Shown: one piece after another, positions 1-7,696 of the stretch
Layout of the letters: each line of letters opens with the position of its first letter
How positions within the stretch are numbered: the first letter of the stretch is position 1
Assembly: GCA_018056425.1 (NCBI GenBank)
Contig: JAGPFR010000008.1
Location: forward strand, 16,538-80,537
Length of the DNA: 64,000 nt
Source: Lachnospiraceae bacterium
GTDB taxonomy: Bacteria; Bacillota; Clostridia; Lachnospirales; Lachnospiraceae
Direction: 5' to 3'
Notes under the pieces: model-generated
Databases searched by the model: none
What the model was told of the DNA's origin: nothing
Seen by the model: the letters and a program-made list of their open reading frames with translations, nothing else
Made by a program: the position numbers and the translations under genes

Positions 1-2085
1 AAGGTTCTCACCCTTGATGCGGGCTACCTTTCCGGTAAGGTTCTGGTCGCTGTTTCTAACCTCTTTCAGAATTCTGATGGCAAGATTTTCTACATCGATT
101 CCGTCATCACCTGCCAATATGGCATTTCCGGTATAGGATGCCATGCTGAGCGAATCGAGGAGAACGGCAAGCTGACGCTTTGCGGCTCTGCTCTGGATAT
201 AAGGTCCGAAGAGTTCCTTTTCCTCTTTGGTAAGATCTCTGATACTCTCGTCTTCACCGACAAGACGGATTCTTTCCTGATTGTCACGGATACGCTGCTT
301 GGCTGCTTCATCATCCGCTTCCTTCTCGGTTAGCTCCGCGATAGTGGTAACGGGAATAAGTCCGGTCTCAAGCTTTGCTTCATCGGGAAGGTCATCGAAC
401 TCATTGACTCTTCCTTCGTAGATTGTCTGGCTTGCTTCTTCCTCCTCATCGGATTCTCTTTCGAGAACTTCGAGAAGTGAATTTAAGATCTCGGTTTCAA
501 AATGATCGAAGAGCTCTCCGGTCTGTTCCTTTACCTGTTCATGGAATTCTTCCTGAAGGCTTCTTTCAAGCTCTGCCTGTCTGTTTTCCCACTCTTCGAG
601 AACCTGGGCGATATTCATCTGCCCGGTGATCTGTCTTGTGATCTCGGTATCATCGGGAAGAACCAGCTTGATCTGTCCGTCCTCACCCTGTGAAAGTGCT
701 GAGGCGATGGATTCGGGAGGCTGCGCGGATGCCGCCTCGCGGAAACGGATCATTCCTGTTTCGGACATCTGCTCGTAACGGGACATATCCTTGGGATAAT
801 ATGTATTGATCCCGTCATTTTCCGTAACAAGCCTGTCTTCACTCCGCTGAGCTCTCTCTTTATCTTCCTTCGCCGCAAAAGCGGGATACTCTTCTATATC
901 GGGAATGACTCTTGTGTAATCGTCTAAGTTCTCTTCCTCGGAAGGCTCTGCGGATACTGCTCCGGTCTCCGCAAAAACAGTCTCGGGAGACTCATCAGCG
1001 GGAATCTCGGAAGTATCGTAGTCATATTCCTTCTCGCTGGGTTCAGCGAATTCGGGATTATCAAGACTTCCCGTATCGGGATCGATCATGGGAGCCATAA
1101 GAGTTCTGGTTACGTCGCTCCGGGAGGGTTCTCCGACTACTTCCCTGACTGCGGAAGCAAGAGCTTTCTGAAGATCGATGGTATTGTATTTGCCGACATC
1201 CAGTGTTTTAACACGGATCTCGGGCTCGGCAGGAACATCGATTGCCTTGAATATCCTGGTTTCGTCTGACAGATTAACCTTATCAAGTGCCATCTGTACC
1301 TGTGCGGGATCATAAATAACCGTATCGGTAGATACCGCATTGTTTATACGGTCGAGTTCCTCTGAAGTGATCTCTCTGGTTGCACCCTCTTCCGACTTCG
1401 GAATCTCGCGGGTATCCGCGGTCATCTCATCCTGAGCGGATGCCTGCTCTTCTGCCTTGGATGCAGTTTTTTCTTCCTTCCAGTTATCGAAGATCTTCTG
1501 CTGGTCGGGATCAAGCTCTCTGTATTTTTTCTTAAGGAGCATTGCGGCATAGACATATTTTCCGTCGCCGAATGCTGCGATAAGTTCGTCACATTCTCTT
1601 ACGCAATCGTTCTCTCTTCCGTCAAGATAATACTGGTAAGCAAGCGTATAAGCCCACTTTTCGGAATACTCAAGTTTCTTGAGGGTTTCGAGAGTCTCAA
1701 TCTTCTGGGCCATCTCTACATGCAGCATCTGATCGCGCATGTATTTAAGCTTATAGACTCTTGAATCGTTCTCACGGGCGATCCTTTCGAACTCGTTATA
1801 AGCATAAACGGCCTGAACTATATATTCTTTCTTGATGTAAAGCTTGCAGAGATAGTAGCAGATATTCTTGTTTTCGGGACTCTTTCTGTATGCGAGCCTG
1901 AGAAGATCGATGGCATCGTCATATCTCATAACCTTTCTGTAAAGGTCACCTATACGAACAAGCGTCTCAACGGGCTTTTTCTCCCAATCGATGGTATCTG
2001 CTATCGCAGCGGCATCAAAATAGTTCTTTTCATCTATAAGATTGTTTATTTCCTGTAATTTTACTTTATATTCGTACTTATCCAC
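1..2085 (-). CDS. TPR protein with degenerate AAA-like C-terminal region (3' end outside window)
   Basis: The reading frame is open from a GTG at 2085 to the window edge, giving 695 residues without a stop. The GTG follows AGGGG at a proper distance (TCTAGGGGTGGAACC). Residues 1 to about 200 look like tetratricopeptide helices (paired helices with YxxLCxLYIKK and YxLAYQYY patterns). About 210-560 is acidic and of low complexity, probably a flexible linker. The last 45 residues contain GNAILAGDDGIDVENLA, which lines up with a P-loop (GxxGxGKTxLA) but lacks the Gly-Lys-Thr. I recall similar TPR proteins with AAA-like tails in Lachnospiraceae, of unknown function. Promoter-like sequence lies at 2144-2173. 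The function is not known; a scaffold or regulatory role is a guess. Confidence 0.8.
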   Translation of the reverse strand, partial: MDKYEYKVKLQEINNLIDEKNYFDAAAIADTIDWEKKPVETLVRIGDLYRKVMRYDDAIDLLRLAYRKSPENKNICYYLCKLYIKKEYIVQAVYAYNEFERIARENDSRVYKLKYMRDQMLHVEMAQKIETLETLKKLEYSEKWAYTLAYQYYLDGRENDCVRECDELIAAFGDGKYVYAAMLLKKKYRELDPDQQKIFDNWKEEKTASKAEEQASAQDEMTADTREIPKSEEGATREITSEELDRINNAVSTDTVIYDPAQVQMALDKVNLSDETRIFKAIDVPAEPEIRVKTLDVGKYNTIDLQKALASAVREVVGEPSRSDVTRTLMAPMIDPDTGSLDNPEFAEPSEKEYDYDTSEIPADESPETVFAETGAVSAEPSEEENLDDYTRVIPDIEEYPAFAAKEDKERAQRSEDRLVTENDGINTYYPKDMSRYEQMSETGMIRFREAASAQPPESIASALSQGEDGQIKLVLPDDTEITRQITGQMNIAQVLEEWENRQAELERSLQEEFHEQVKEQTGELFDHFETEILNSLLEVLERESDEEEEASQTIYEGRVNEFDDLPDEAKLETGLIPVTTIAELTEKEADDEAAKQRIRDNQERIRLVGEDESIRDLTKEEKELFGPYIQSRAAKRQLAVLLDSLSMASYTGNAILAGDDGIDVENLAIRILKEVRNSDQNLTGKVARIKGENL

Positions 2086-2143
2086 GGTTCCACCCCTAGA
2101 AAGACAGAAATAAACCACAATATCTATTAATCCAATCTCCGAA

Positions 2144-2173
2144 ATTGTACCATAACTAGTGTGATTGTGTCTA
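2144..2173 (-). promoter_or_regulatory. Probable sigma-A promoter of the TPR gene
   Basis: On the minus strand, TAGACA (2173-2168) and TACAAT (2149-2144) are separated by 18 bp and lie about 60 bp before the GTG start of the TPR gene. Both hexamers are one mismatch from consensus. Confidence 0.5.
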
Positions 2174-2196
2174 TAATTCAAGCCATATTTTGTGTT

Positions 2197-2228
2197 TTTT
2201 CCACATTTGGAACACCAAATGTGGATAT
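2197..2228. repeat. Perfect inverted repeat carrying two DnaA-box-like 9-mers
   Basis: Arms CCACATTTGG (2201-2210) and CCAAATGTGG (2215-2224) are perfect reverse complements around a 4-nt AACA centre. The outer edges extend into TTTTCCACA (2197-2205) and TGTGGATAT (2220-2228, reverse of ATATCCACA), each one mismatch from the DnaA box TTATCCACA. No U-tract follows on either strand, so it is not an intrinsic terminator. It sits upstream of the promoter at 2144-2173 and could be an operator or a DnaA-binding site. Confidence 0.5.
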
Positions 2229-2246
2229 GTCAAGGTATGCAGGCAT

Positions 2247-2284
2247 AAAAAAACACCGCCAAAGCCAGAGCTCATGCGGTGTTT
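2247..2284 (-). terminator. Intrinsic terminator after rsmA
   Basis: Read on the minus strand, AAACACCGC pairs with GCGGTGTTT across a loop and is followed by a run of T. It lies shortly downstream of the rsmA stop codon at 2309. Confidence 0.8.
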
Positions 2285-2308
2285 ATATGGTTATGCACAT
2301 AACGTTCA

Positions 2309-3163
2309 TTATACAAGAAGATCGGACAGAGCAGCGAACTGCTCCAGTGTCAGCGCCTCACCTCTTATCATGGGGTCAAGTCCGAGCTTTTCAAGTGCCT
2401 CTGCGGTCTTTTCCCTGGAGATTTTGGTCTCCGGATTATTCTGTAATGCATTCTGCAGGGTTTTTCTCCTCTGCATGAAGGATGCTTTGATGATGCGGAA
2501 CATAAAACCGGGATCATCAGCCTTTACGGGGGGCTCCTCGTAAAGATCGAGTTTTATAACCGAACTTCCTACACCGGGCATCGGATAAAAGCACTCGGGA
2601 GGAACATCTATCATTATCTCGGGCTTTGAATAATACTGGACCGCAAGGGGTAATGCGCCGTAATCTTTGGATCCGGGTCCTTTCTGCATGCGCTCGGCAA
2701 CCTCGGTCTGAACCATTACGGTTATGCTTTTATACTTTATCCCGCTCTCCAGAAGCGATGTGACTATAGGTGTGGTGATGTAATACGGAAGATTTGCTAC
2801 AACCTTTATATCCTCTCCGGGATAAGTCTGCGCGATTTCATTCATATCGGTCTTAAGAACATCCGCACAAATGACCCTCGTATTATCAAATCCTTCGAGG
2901 ACCTCATCCAGCACGGGGATCATCTGCGTATCTATCTCGATGGCGGTAACATGGGATGCTTTTTCGGCAAGTCTCTTGGTCAGCGCTCCGAGTCCGGGTC
3001 CTATTTCCACTATATGGTCCCTGTCACAGACGCCTGCTGCCTCAACTATTTCATCAAGAACACCGTCATCCGTCAGGAAATTCTGTCCGTATTTTTTTTG
3101 TGCCCTGATATCATGCTTTCGCACGATACTCATGGTAGTGCTTTTCTGATTCGAATTTGACAT
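2309..3163 (-). CDS. rsmA: 16S rRNA (adenine(1518)-N(6)/adenine(1519)-N(6))-dimethyltransferase
   Basis: This is the KsgA/RsmA enzyme, which uses S-adenosylmethionine to dimethylate the two adjacent adenines in helix 45 of 16S rRNA during small-subunit maturation. Visible marks are KYGQNFLTD near the N-terminus, the SAM-binding VEIGPGLGALT and the catalytic NLPYYITTPI. The length of 284 residues is normal. ATG at 3163 begins 5 nt after the stop of the aminotransferase gene, so the two are probably cotranscribed. No good ribosome binding site precedes it, and ATG at 3133 (MSIVRKHD) is an alternative start. A terminator at 2247-2284 closes the operon. Confidence 0.95.
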   Translation of the reverse strand: MSNSNQKSTTMSIVRKHDIRAQKKYGQNFLTDDGVLDEIVEAAGVCDRDHIVEIGPGLGALTKRLAEKASHVTAIEIDTQMIPVLDEVLEGFDNTRVICADVLKTDMNEIAQTYPGEDIKVVANLPYYITTPIVTSLLESGIKYKSITVMVQTEVAERMQKGPGSKDYGALPLAVQYYSKPEIMIDVPPECFYPMPGVGSSVIKLDLYEEPPVKADDPGFMFRIIKASFMQRRKTLQNALQNNPETKISREKTAEALEKLGLDPMIRGEALTLEQFAALSDLLV

Positions 3164-3168
3164 TTGAC

Positions 3169-4344
3169 TTATGCGTTCTTTGCGGCGCGCAGTTTCTCTA
3201 CAAAATGCGCAAATCTCTCCATTGCTTCTTCAAGTCTTTCAAGGGAATATGCATAGGATATTCGTAAGTAACCTTCTCCGCTGTCTCCGAATGCGGTTCC
3301 GGGTACTGCAGCAACCTTCTCTTCCTGGAGGAATCTTGTAGCAAACTCGTCACTGGTCATGCCGAATTCCTTGATACAGGGGAATACGTAAAATGCCCCG
3401 AAAGGCTCGAAGCATTCAATATTCATCTCCCTGAAAGCATTGAGAAGGAATCTTCTTCTCATATTGTAGCTTTCTCTCATCCTTGCGATATCCGGATCGC
3501 CGTTTTTAACCGCTTCTATGGCAGCATACTGGCTGGTCGTGGGAGCACACATTATCGCAAACTGGTGTATCTTGGTCATCTGTGCAAGGATGTTCTTGGG
3601 GCCGCATGCATATCCGAGTCTCCATCCGGTCATTGCGTATGCTTTGGAGAAACCGTTGATGAGAATGGTTCTCTCCTGCATTCCGGGAAGGGCTGCGATA
3701 GATACATGCTTTCCCTTATATGTAAGTTCTCCGTAGATCTCATCGGAAATCACATAAAGATCGTGCTTAATGATAACTTCCCTGATAGCCTCGAGATCAC
3801 TCTTTTCCATGATCGCACCGGTAGGATTGTTGGGGAAGGGAAGTACCAGGATCTTGGTCTTTTCGGTAACTGCCTCTTCAATCTCCTGAGCGGTAAGTCT
3901 GAACTCGTTTTCGGGTTTAAGATTTATGATAACCGGCTTGGCACCCGTAAGTACCGCACAGGGCTCATATGATACATAACTGGGCTGGGGGATGAGTACC
4001 TCATCTCCGGGATCGCACATTGCTCTGAGCGCAATATCAATACCCTCGGATCCTCCGACGGTAACGAGTATCTCACCTACAGGATCGTACATGATGCCCT
4101 GTGTACGCTTTAAATATGCTGCGATCTCTTCTCTGAGCTCTTTAAGTCCCGCATTGGATGTATAGAAGGTTTTACCTTTTTCGAGAGCATAGATACCCTC
4201 ATCCCTGATGTGCCAGGGGGTATCAAAATCGGGCTCTCCTACGCCGAGTGAAATGGCATCTTTCATCTCACTTACGATATCAAAGAATTTTCTTATGCCA
4301 GAAGGCTTTATCTCAACGACTTTCTTTGCAAGAGGATCTCTCAT
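3169..4344 (-). CDS. PLP-dependent aminotransferase, class I/II
   Basis: A fold-type I aminotransferase of 391 residues. Lys234 in NGFSKAYAMTGWRLGYACGP is the predicted Schiff-base lysine, FPNNPTG and SDEIYGELTY are the usual cofactor-contacting segments, and LGVGEPDFDTP is the N-terminal substrate-side signature. Its closest relatives are the aspartate/aromatic aminotransferases of the PatA type; the exact amino donor cannot be read from sequence. The ATG overlaps the stop of the upstream Lrp-type regulator by 4 bp (ATGA), so translation is coupled. That pairing suggests the regulator senses an amino acid handled by this enzyme. Confidence 0.9.
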   Translation of the reverse strand: MRDPLAKKVVEIKPSGIRKFFDIVSEMKDAISLGVGEPDFDTPWHIRDEGIYALEKGKTFYTSNAGLKELREEIAAYLKRTQGIMYDPVGEILVTVGGSEGIDIALRAMCDPGDEVLIPQPSYVSYEPCAVLTGAKPVIINLKPENEFRLTAQEIEEAVTEKTKILVLPFPNNPTGAIMEKSDLEAIREVIIKHDLYVISDEIYGELTYKGKHVSIAALPGMQERTILINGFSKAYAMTGWRLGYACGPKNILAQMTKIHQFAIMCAPTTSQYAAIEAVKNGDPDIARMRESYNMRRRFLLNAFREMNIECFEPFGAFYVFPCIKEFGMTSDEFATRFLQEEKVAAVPGTAFGDSGEGYLRISYAYSLERLEEAMERFAHFVEKLRAAKNA

Positions 4345-4829
4345 GGTGTAACAATCTCCCTCGTGTCTTCTTTTTTCTTACCAAGTATGGTTCCGTGATC
4401 CTTATATTTCTTGAGGATAAAGTGGGTCGCGGTTCCGGTTACGGTTTCAAGTGCGGAAAGTTTCTCGGTTACGAATCCGGAAACCTCTTTAAGGGTCTTG
4501 CCCTCAAGGATTACCATCAGGTCATATCCTCCGGCCATGAGATATACGCTCTCAACCTCGGGATAGTTATAGATACGCTCCGCAATGTTATCAAAGCCCT
4601 GTCCTCTCTGGGGAGTAACCTTAACTTCGATAAGAGCGGTAACTTTCTCGGTGGAAACATTGTCCCAGTTGACCATTGTGTGGTAACCGCAAATGGTTCC
4701 CTCATCTTCAAGAGCCTTGAGTTCATTTATCGCCGCTTCTTCGGAAACTCCGAGTAACACCGCCAATTCCTTGGTGTTCATGCGGCTGTTTTTTTCCATA
4801 ATGCGAAGCAGTTCTTCTCTGAATTCCAT
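4341..4829 (-). CDS. Lrp/AsnC family transcriptional regulator
   Basis: The protein has 162 residues. Its N-terminal winged helix-turn-helix (MNTKELAVLLGVSEEAAINELKALEDEGTICGYH) is followed by a RAM/AsnC ligand domain (VTALIEVKVTPQRGQGFDNIAERI... VYLMAGGYDLMVILEGKTL). Lrp-type proteins form dimers or octamers and respond to amino acids. It is transcribed just ahead of the aminotransferase and overlaps it by 4 bp, so it probably controls that operon. A ribosome binding site AGGAGG lies before ATG 4829 (ATCAGGAGGAAAAG). Confidence 0.92.
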   Translation of the reverse strand: MEFREELLRIMEKNSRMNTKELAVLLGVSEEAAINELKALEDEGTICGYHTMVNWDNVSTEKVTALIEVKVTPQRGQGFDNIAERIYNYPEVESVYLMAGGYDLMVILEGKTLKEVSGFVTEKLSALETVTGTATHFILKKYKDHGTILGKKKEDTREIVTP

Positions 4830-4863
4830 CTTTTCCTCCTGATCCCATATAGGTATGAAATAA

Positions 4864-5337
4864 TTAATCTGTCCCGGGTCTGTTCATGCAGGACACATCC
4901 TCTCCGTTAACGAGAAGCTTGTCCTTTCCGGGTATGATCTCACCTATCCGGACATATCCTTCCGGATAAGGATAAGTACTGATACTTACGTCCAGATCCG
5001 CAGATTCAAGCTCATAGATATTCATACCCAGGGCTTCGCAGATCTCAACCGCTTCCTGATGAAGAGGTATATCACGTATGTTTACGCAAAATCCGTATTT
5101 TTTTTCACCGATATCCCACAAAAGCTTATGAATACTCTCTGTTTTTGCGGATTCGGAATACTGTGAAAGGATCTTTTCGGACCATTCCGAAAGTCTCTTC
5201 CAGATATCCTCTCGGACCCCGTCCGGACATCTCCCGGTTACGATACAGGCTTTGGCCGCACCGTATGTCCCGGCAAATCCGGATACCGTAATATCAAAAG
5301 AGGCGCAAGCAGATGCTGCGCCATTTACATTATTCAT
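4864..5337 (-). CDS. Truncated HypE/AIR-synthase-related protein
   Basis: 157 residues. The C-terminal part (ALWELAE-like KLLWDIGEKKYGFCVNIRDIPLHQEAVEICEALGMN, then DKLLVNGEDVSCMNRPGTD) matches, from memory of the family, the C-terminal domain of a HypE-like AIR-synthase-related protein often found beside this aminotransferase/Lrp pair in Lachnospiraceae. Full-length relatives have roughly 320-340 residues. Here the N-terminal ATP-binding domain is absent, and the motif with an Asp-Val-Ser-Glu-Gly-Gly core is replaced by unrelated residues (SAKTES). No dehydratase or synthase activity is expected. It may be a reduced gene with a remaining binding role or a decaying one; the frame is intact. 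Confidence 0.6.
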   Translation of the reverse strand: MNNVNGAASACASFDITVSGFAGTYGAAKACIVTGRCPDGVREDIWKRLSEWSEKILSQYSESAKTESIHKLLWDIGEKKYGFCVNIRDIPLHQEAVEICEALGMNIYELESADLDVSISTYPYPEGYVRIGEIIPGKDKLLVNGEDVSCMNRPGTD

Positions 5338-5370
5338 TCCGTAGACCCTCCGGCGCCCTCACTGATTGAA

Positions 5371-5478
5371 TCAGCCAAAGGCAGATGCTATAATCGGAAC
5401 TATCATTGCAATGGCCAGTATAATAACAATGGCCGCCGCGAGGATTTTCTTATTTTTACGACTGTGAAAGTTCATCAT
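5371..5478 (-). CDS. 35-residue single-span membrane peptide
   Basis: A short frame from ATG 5478 to TGA 5371 encodes 35 residues. The N-terminus is basic (SRKNKK) and is followed by one hydrophobic helix (ILAAAIVIILAIAMIVPIIASAFG) reaching the C-terminus. It has its own signals: AAAGGG about 9 nt before the ATG and a promoter TTGCAA-18-TATAAT at 5543-5514. Its architecture resembles the Prli42/DUF4044 membrane miniproteins of Firmicutes, but the match is by layout only. It is first in the run of minus-strand genes leading to the HypE-like, Lrp and aminotransferase genes. Confidence 0.6.
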   Translation of the reverse strand: MMNFHSRKNKKILAAAIVIILAIAMIVPIIASAFG

Positions 5479-5513
5479 ATCGAATTACCCTTTATTAACG
5501 TATATCGGGGACT

Positions 5514-5543
5514 ATTATAGTATGAAGTATCCTGTTTTTGCAA
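5514..5543 (-). promoter_or_regulatory. Strong sigma-A type promoter
   Basis: TTGCAA (5543-5538) and a perfect TATAAT (5519-5514) with an 18-bp spacer on the minus strand. Transcription would begin near 5507 and run into the small membrane peptide at 5478. The promoter overlaps the start of the divergent gene at 5522. Confidence 0.65.
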
Positions 5544-6124
5544 GTTTCATAATCTTCATCCTTCTCGTCAGACACAACATCAGACGAAACAGAAGAATTG
5601 AAGAAAATACCGAGAAAGCTTTTTGGGAAAGAGAACGCAAAGCCAACGATGTCCGCAAAAAGCCTCTCGATGATCTCATCTACGTTAAACCCGATATGTC
5701 TTCTTTTCCCATGGATGTTATGGAAGATGACCCTGTGATAGCAGAATGCAGAAATCTTCTTGATGAACTGAAAGACTCTAAGATCGTTAATCTGACCGGC
5801 ATGACAAATACCGATCTTAAGCTTCGCTATGGTGTCGCCAACTTAAAGCTTCTTTCGGAATACGATGACCGCTATACCCTTCTCGTTCAGACAATCCAGA
5901 AGTGGGCGGACAGATTATGGGAAAACGGATATACCAATGAAGCCATACCTCTTCTGGAAGAACAGATCAGAATACATGCCGATGTTACTTCCGCCTACAG
6001 AAAGCTCGCGGTCTATTATCGTGAAAATAACGAACCCGATAAGATCGAAAATCTGAGAAAAACCGCAGAGACTCTTAATTCATCCAGCAAGACGGTAATA
6101 CTGCGCTCACTGGATGAAATCTGA
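5522..6124 (+). CDS. Membrane-anchored TPR-like protein of unknown function
   Basis: 200 residues. An N-terminal hydrophobic segment (VFASFIIFILLV, about 4-15) is followed by basic residues, so the chain is probably anchored with its bulk in the cytoplasm. The C-terminal half has two helix-turn-helix units like tetratricopeptide repeats (WADRLWENGYTNEAIPLLEEQIRI and AYRKLAVYYRENNEPDKIENLRKTA). I do not recognise a named family. It is one of the few genes here transcribed against the replication fork. Its stop TGA directly abuts the stop of galK, making the joint palindrome TGATCA with no gap. Confidence 0.75.
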   Translation: MKYPVFASFIIFILLVRHNIRRNRRIEENTEKAFWERERKANDVRKKPLDDLIYVKPDMSSFPMDVMEDDPVIAECRNLLDELKDSKIVNLTGMTNTDLKLRYGVANLKLLSEYDDRYTLLVQTIQKWADRLWENGYTNEAIPLLEEQIRIHADVTSAYRKLAVYYRENNEPDKIENLRKTAETLNSSSKTVILRSLDEI

Positions 6125-7309
6125 TCATATCTCACTCGGACCGTCGCCTATATCCACTACATAAAAGTCAGCGGCATATCCGATCTTATTCAGATACTCT
6201 TCACCGACTTTCTTGATGAAATCATCCACGGATGATCCTTTTACTATGTTTACGGTGCAGCCGCCAAAGCCCGCACCGGTCATCCTTGCTCCTATAACTC
6301 CGGGAACCTTTCTGGCCGCATCCACAAGAGTATCGAGCTCAACACCGGTAACCTCATAATCATCCCTGAGGGATTCGTGAGATGCGTTCATCAGCTGACC
6401 GAATACCTTGATATCTCCGCGCTTTAGAGCCTCAACCGCAGAAACGGTTCTTCTGTTTTCGTATACGGCATGTCTTGCTCTTCTGACTCTAACCTCATCC
6501 TTGATAAGGGATTCAAACTTACCGAAGGTTGCTTCATCAAGATCACCCAAAGTCTTAACATCAAGGAAGGTTCTTATCTCAGACAGCGCCTTCTCACACT
6601 CGGCACGTCTTTCGTTATATTTGGATTCTCCGAGGCCTCTTTTTTTGTTGGAACAAACGATTACCAGCTTGGCATCGTGAAGGACCACGGGAGCATATTC
6701 GTACTGAAGGGTAGCGGTATCAAGGAAGATCGCATTATCCTTTTTGCCCATGGCAATGGCAAACTGATCCATGATCCCGCAGTTTACACCGTTATATTTG
6801 TTCTCGGAAAACTGTCCTATAAGAGCTATATCCTGATTGGATACGCCTTCAAATCCGAAAAGTTCACGCAGGAAATATCCGGTAAGAACCTCTACGGATG
6901 CAGAAGAAGACAGTCCGGATCCGTTGGGGATATTTCCGTAAAGAACAAGGTCAAAACCTCTGTCGGCTTTGTATCCCTTTTCTCCGAATGCCCAGATCAT
7001 ACCCCTGGGATATGCAATCCAGTCCTTGTCCTCAAGAGGCTTAAGCTCATCCAGTGAAGAGGTGATAACTCCCTTATCTTCGAAATTCATCGAATAAAAG
7101 CGGAGCTGTCTGTCTTCTCTGAGACGAACAGCCCCGTATGTTCCTATCGTAAGAGCACAGGGAAATACATGTCCGCCGTTATAATCGGTATGCTCGCCTA
7201 TCAGATTGACTCTTCCGGGGGCAAAGAAAACCCTTGCTCCTTCCGATGAACCGTACTTATCGGCAAATACTTCCAAAATCCTGCTTTTTACTTCCTGTGC
7301 ACTTTCCAT
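6125..7309 (-). CDS. galK: Galactokinase
   Basis: A GHMP kinase that phosphorylates alpha-D-galactose to galactose 1-phosphate, the entry step of the Leloir pathway. Visible motifs are the galactokinase signature GRVNLIGEHTDYNGGHVFPCA, the GHMP phosphate loop GSGLSSSASVEV and the C-terminal GARMTGAGFGGCTV. The ATG at 7309 (MESAQEVKSRI) is preferred because it gives the usual N-terminus and follows GGGG at a workable distance. The frame extends to a GTG at 7360 that overlaps the previous stop (GTGA), so an 18-residue longer form cannot be excluded. No galT or galE is nearby. Confidence 0.95.
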   Translation of the reverse strand: MESAQEVKSRILEVFADKYGSSEGARVFFAPGRVNLIGEHTDYNGGHVFPCALTIGTYGAVRLREDRQLRFYSMNFEDKGVITSSLDELKPLEDKDWIAYPRGMIWAFGEKGYKADRGFDLVLYGNIPNGSGLSSSASVEVLTGYFLRELFGFEGVSNQDIALIGQFSENKYNGVNCGIMDQFAIAMGKKDNAIFLDTATLQYEYAPVVLHDAKLVIVCSNKKRGLGESKYNERRAECEKALSEIRTFLDVKTLGDLDEATFGKFESLIKDEVRVRRARHAVYENRRTVSAVEALKRGDIKVFGQLMNASHESLRDDYEVTGVELDTLVDAARKVPGVIGARMTGAGFGGCTVNIVKGSSVDDFIKKVGEEYLNKIGYAADFYVVDIGDGPSEI

Positions 7310-7356
7310 ATAAAATACCCCGTATTGATTCTCTGAAGAATTCTCCCCGTCCGAGA

Positions 7357-7677
7357 TCACTGAATATAGACTGCGGTACCGCTTGCGGTAACCATGAGCA
7401 TGCCGTTATCGGTCCCGAGTACCTCATAATCAATATCCACACCCACAACCGCATTTGCTCCCATCTGGGCAGCACGCTGTGTCATTTCATTGACCGCCTG
7501 CTGTCTGGCCTGGATAAGCTCATCTTCGTAGGTTGAGGAACGGCCGCCGAAGATATTGGAAAGTCCGGCAACCATATCCTTGATCATATTGACTCCGGCA
7601 ATAACCTCGCCAAATACAATGCCTTTATATTCAACAATATTGTGTCCTTCTACGCTCGGTGTTGTGGTGACTATCAT
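7357..7677 (-). CDS. YbjQ/UPF0145 family protein
   Basis: 106 residues from ATG 7677, chosen because AAGGAG precedes it directly (AAGGAGAACATT); the frame runs open further upstream without such a site. The sequence [34 protein letters not shown]... [16 protein letters not shown] is typical of the YbjQ family, whose members form pentameric rings and have no established activity. It lies between metY and galK, 19 bp after metY, and is probably cotranscribed with both. Confidence 0.9.
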   Translation of the reverse strand: MIVTTTPSVEGHNIVEYKGIVFGEVIAGVNMIKDMVAGLSNIFGGRSSTYEDELIQARQQAVNEMTQRAAQMGANAVVGVDIDYEVLGTDNGMLMVTASGTAVYIQ

Positions 7678-7696
7678 AATGTTCTCCTTAAAAAGT

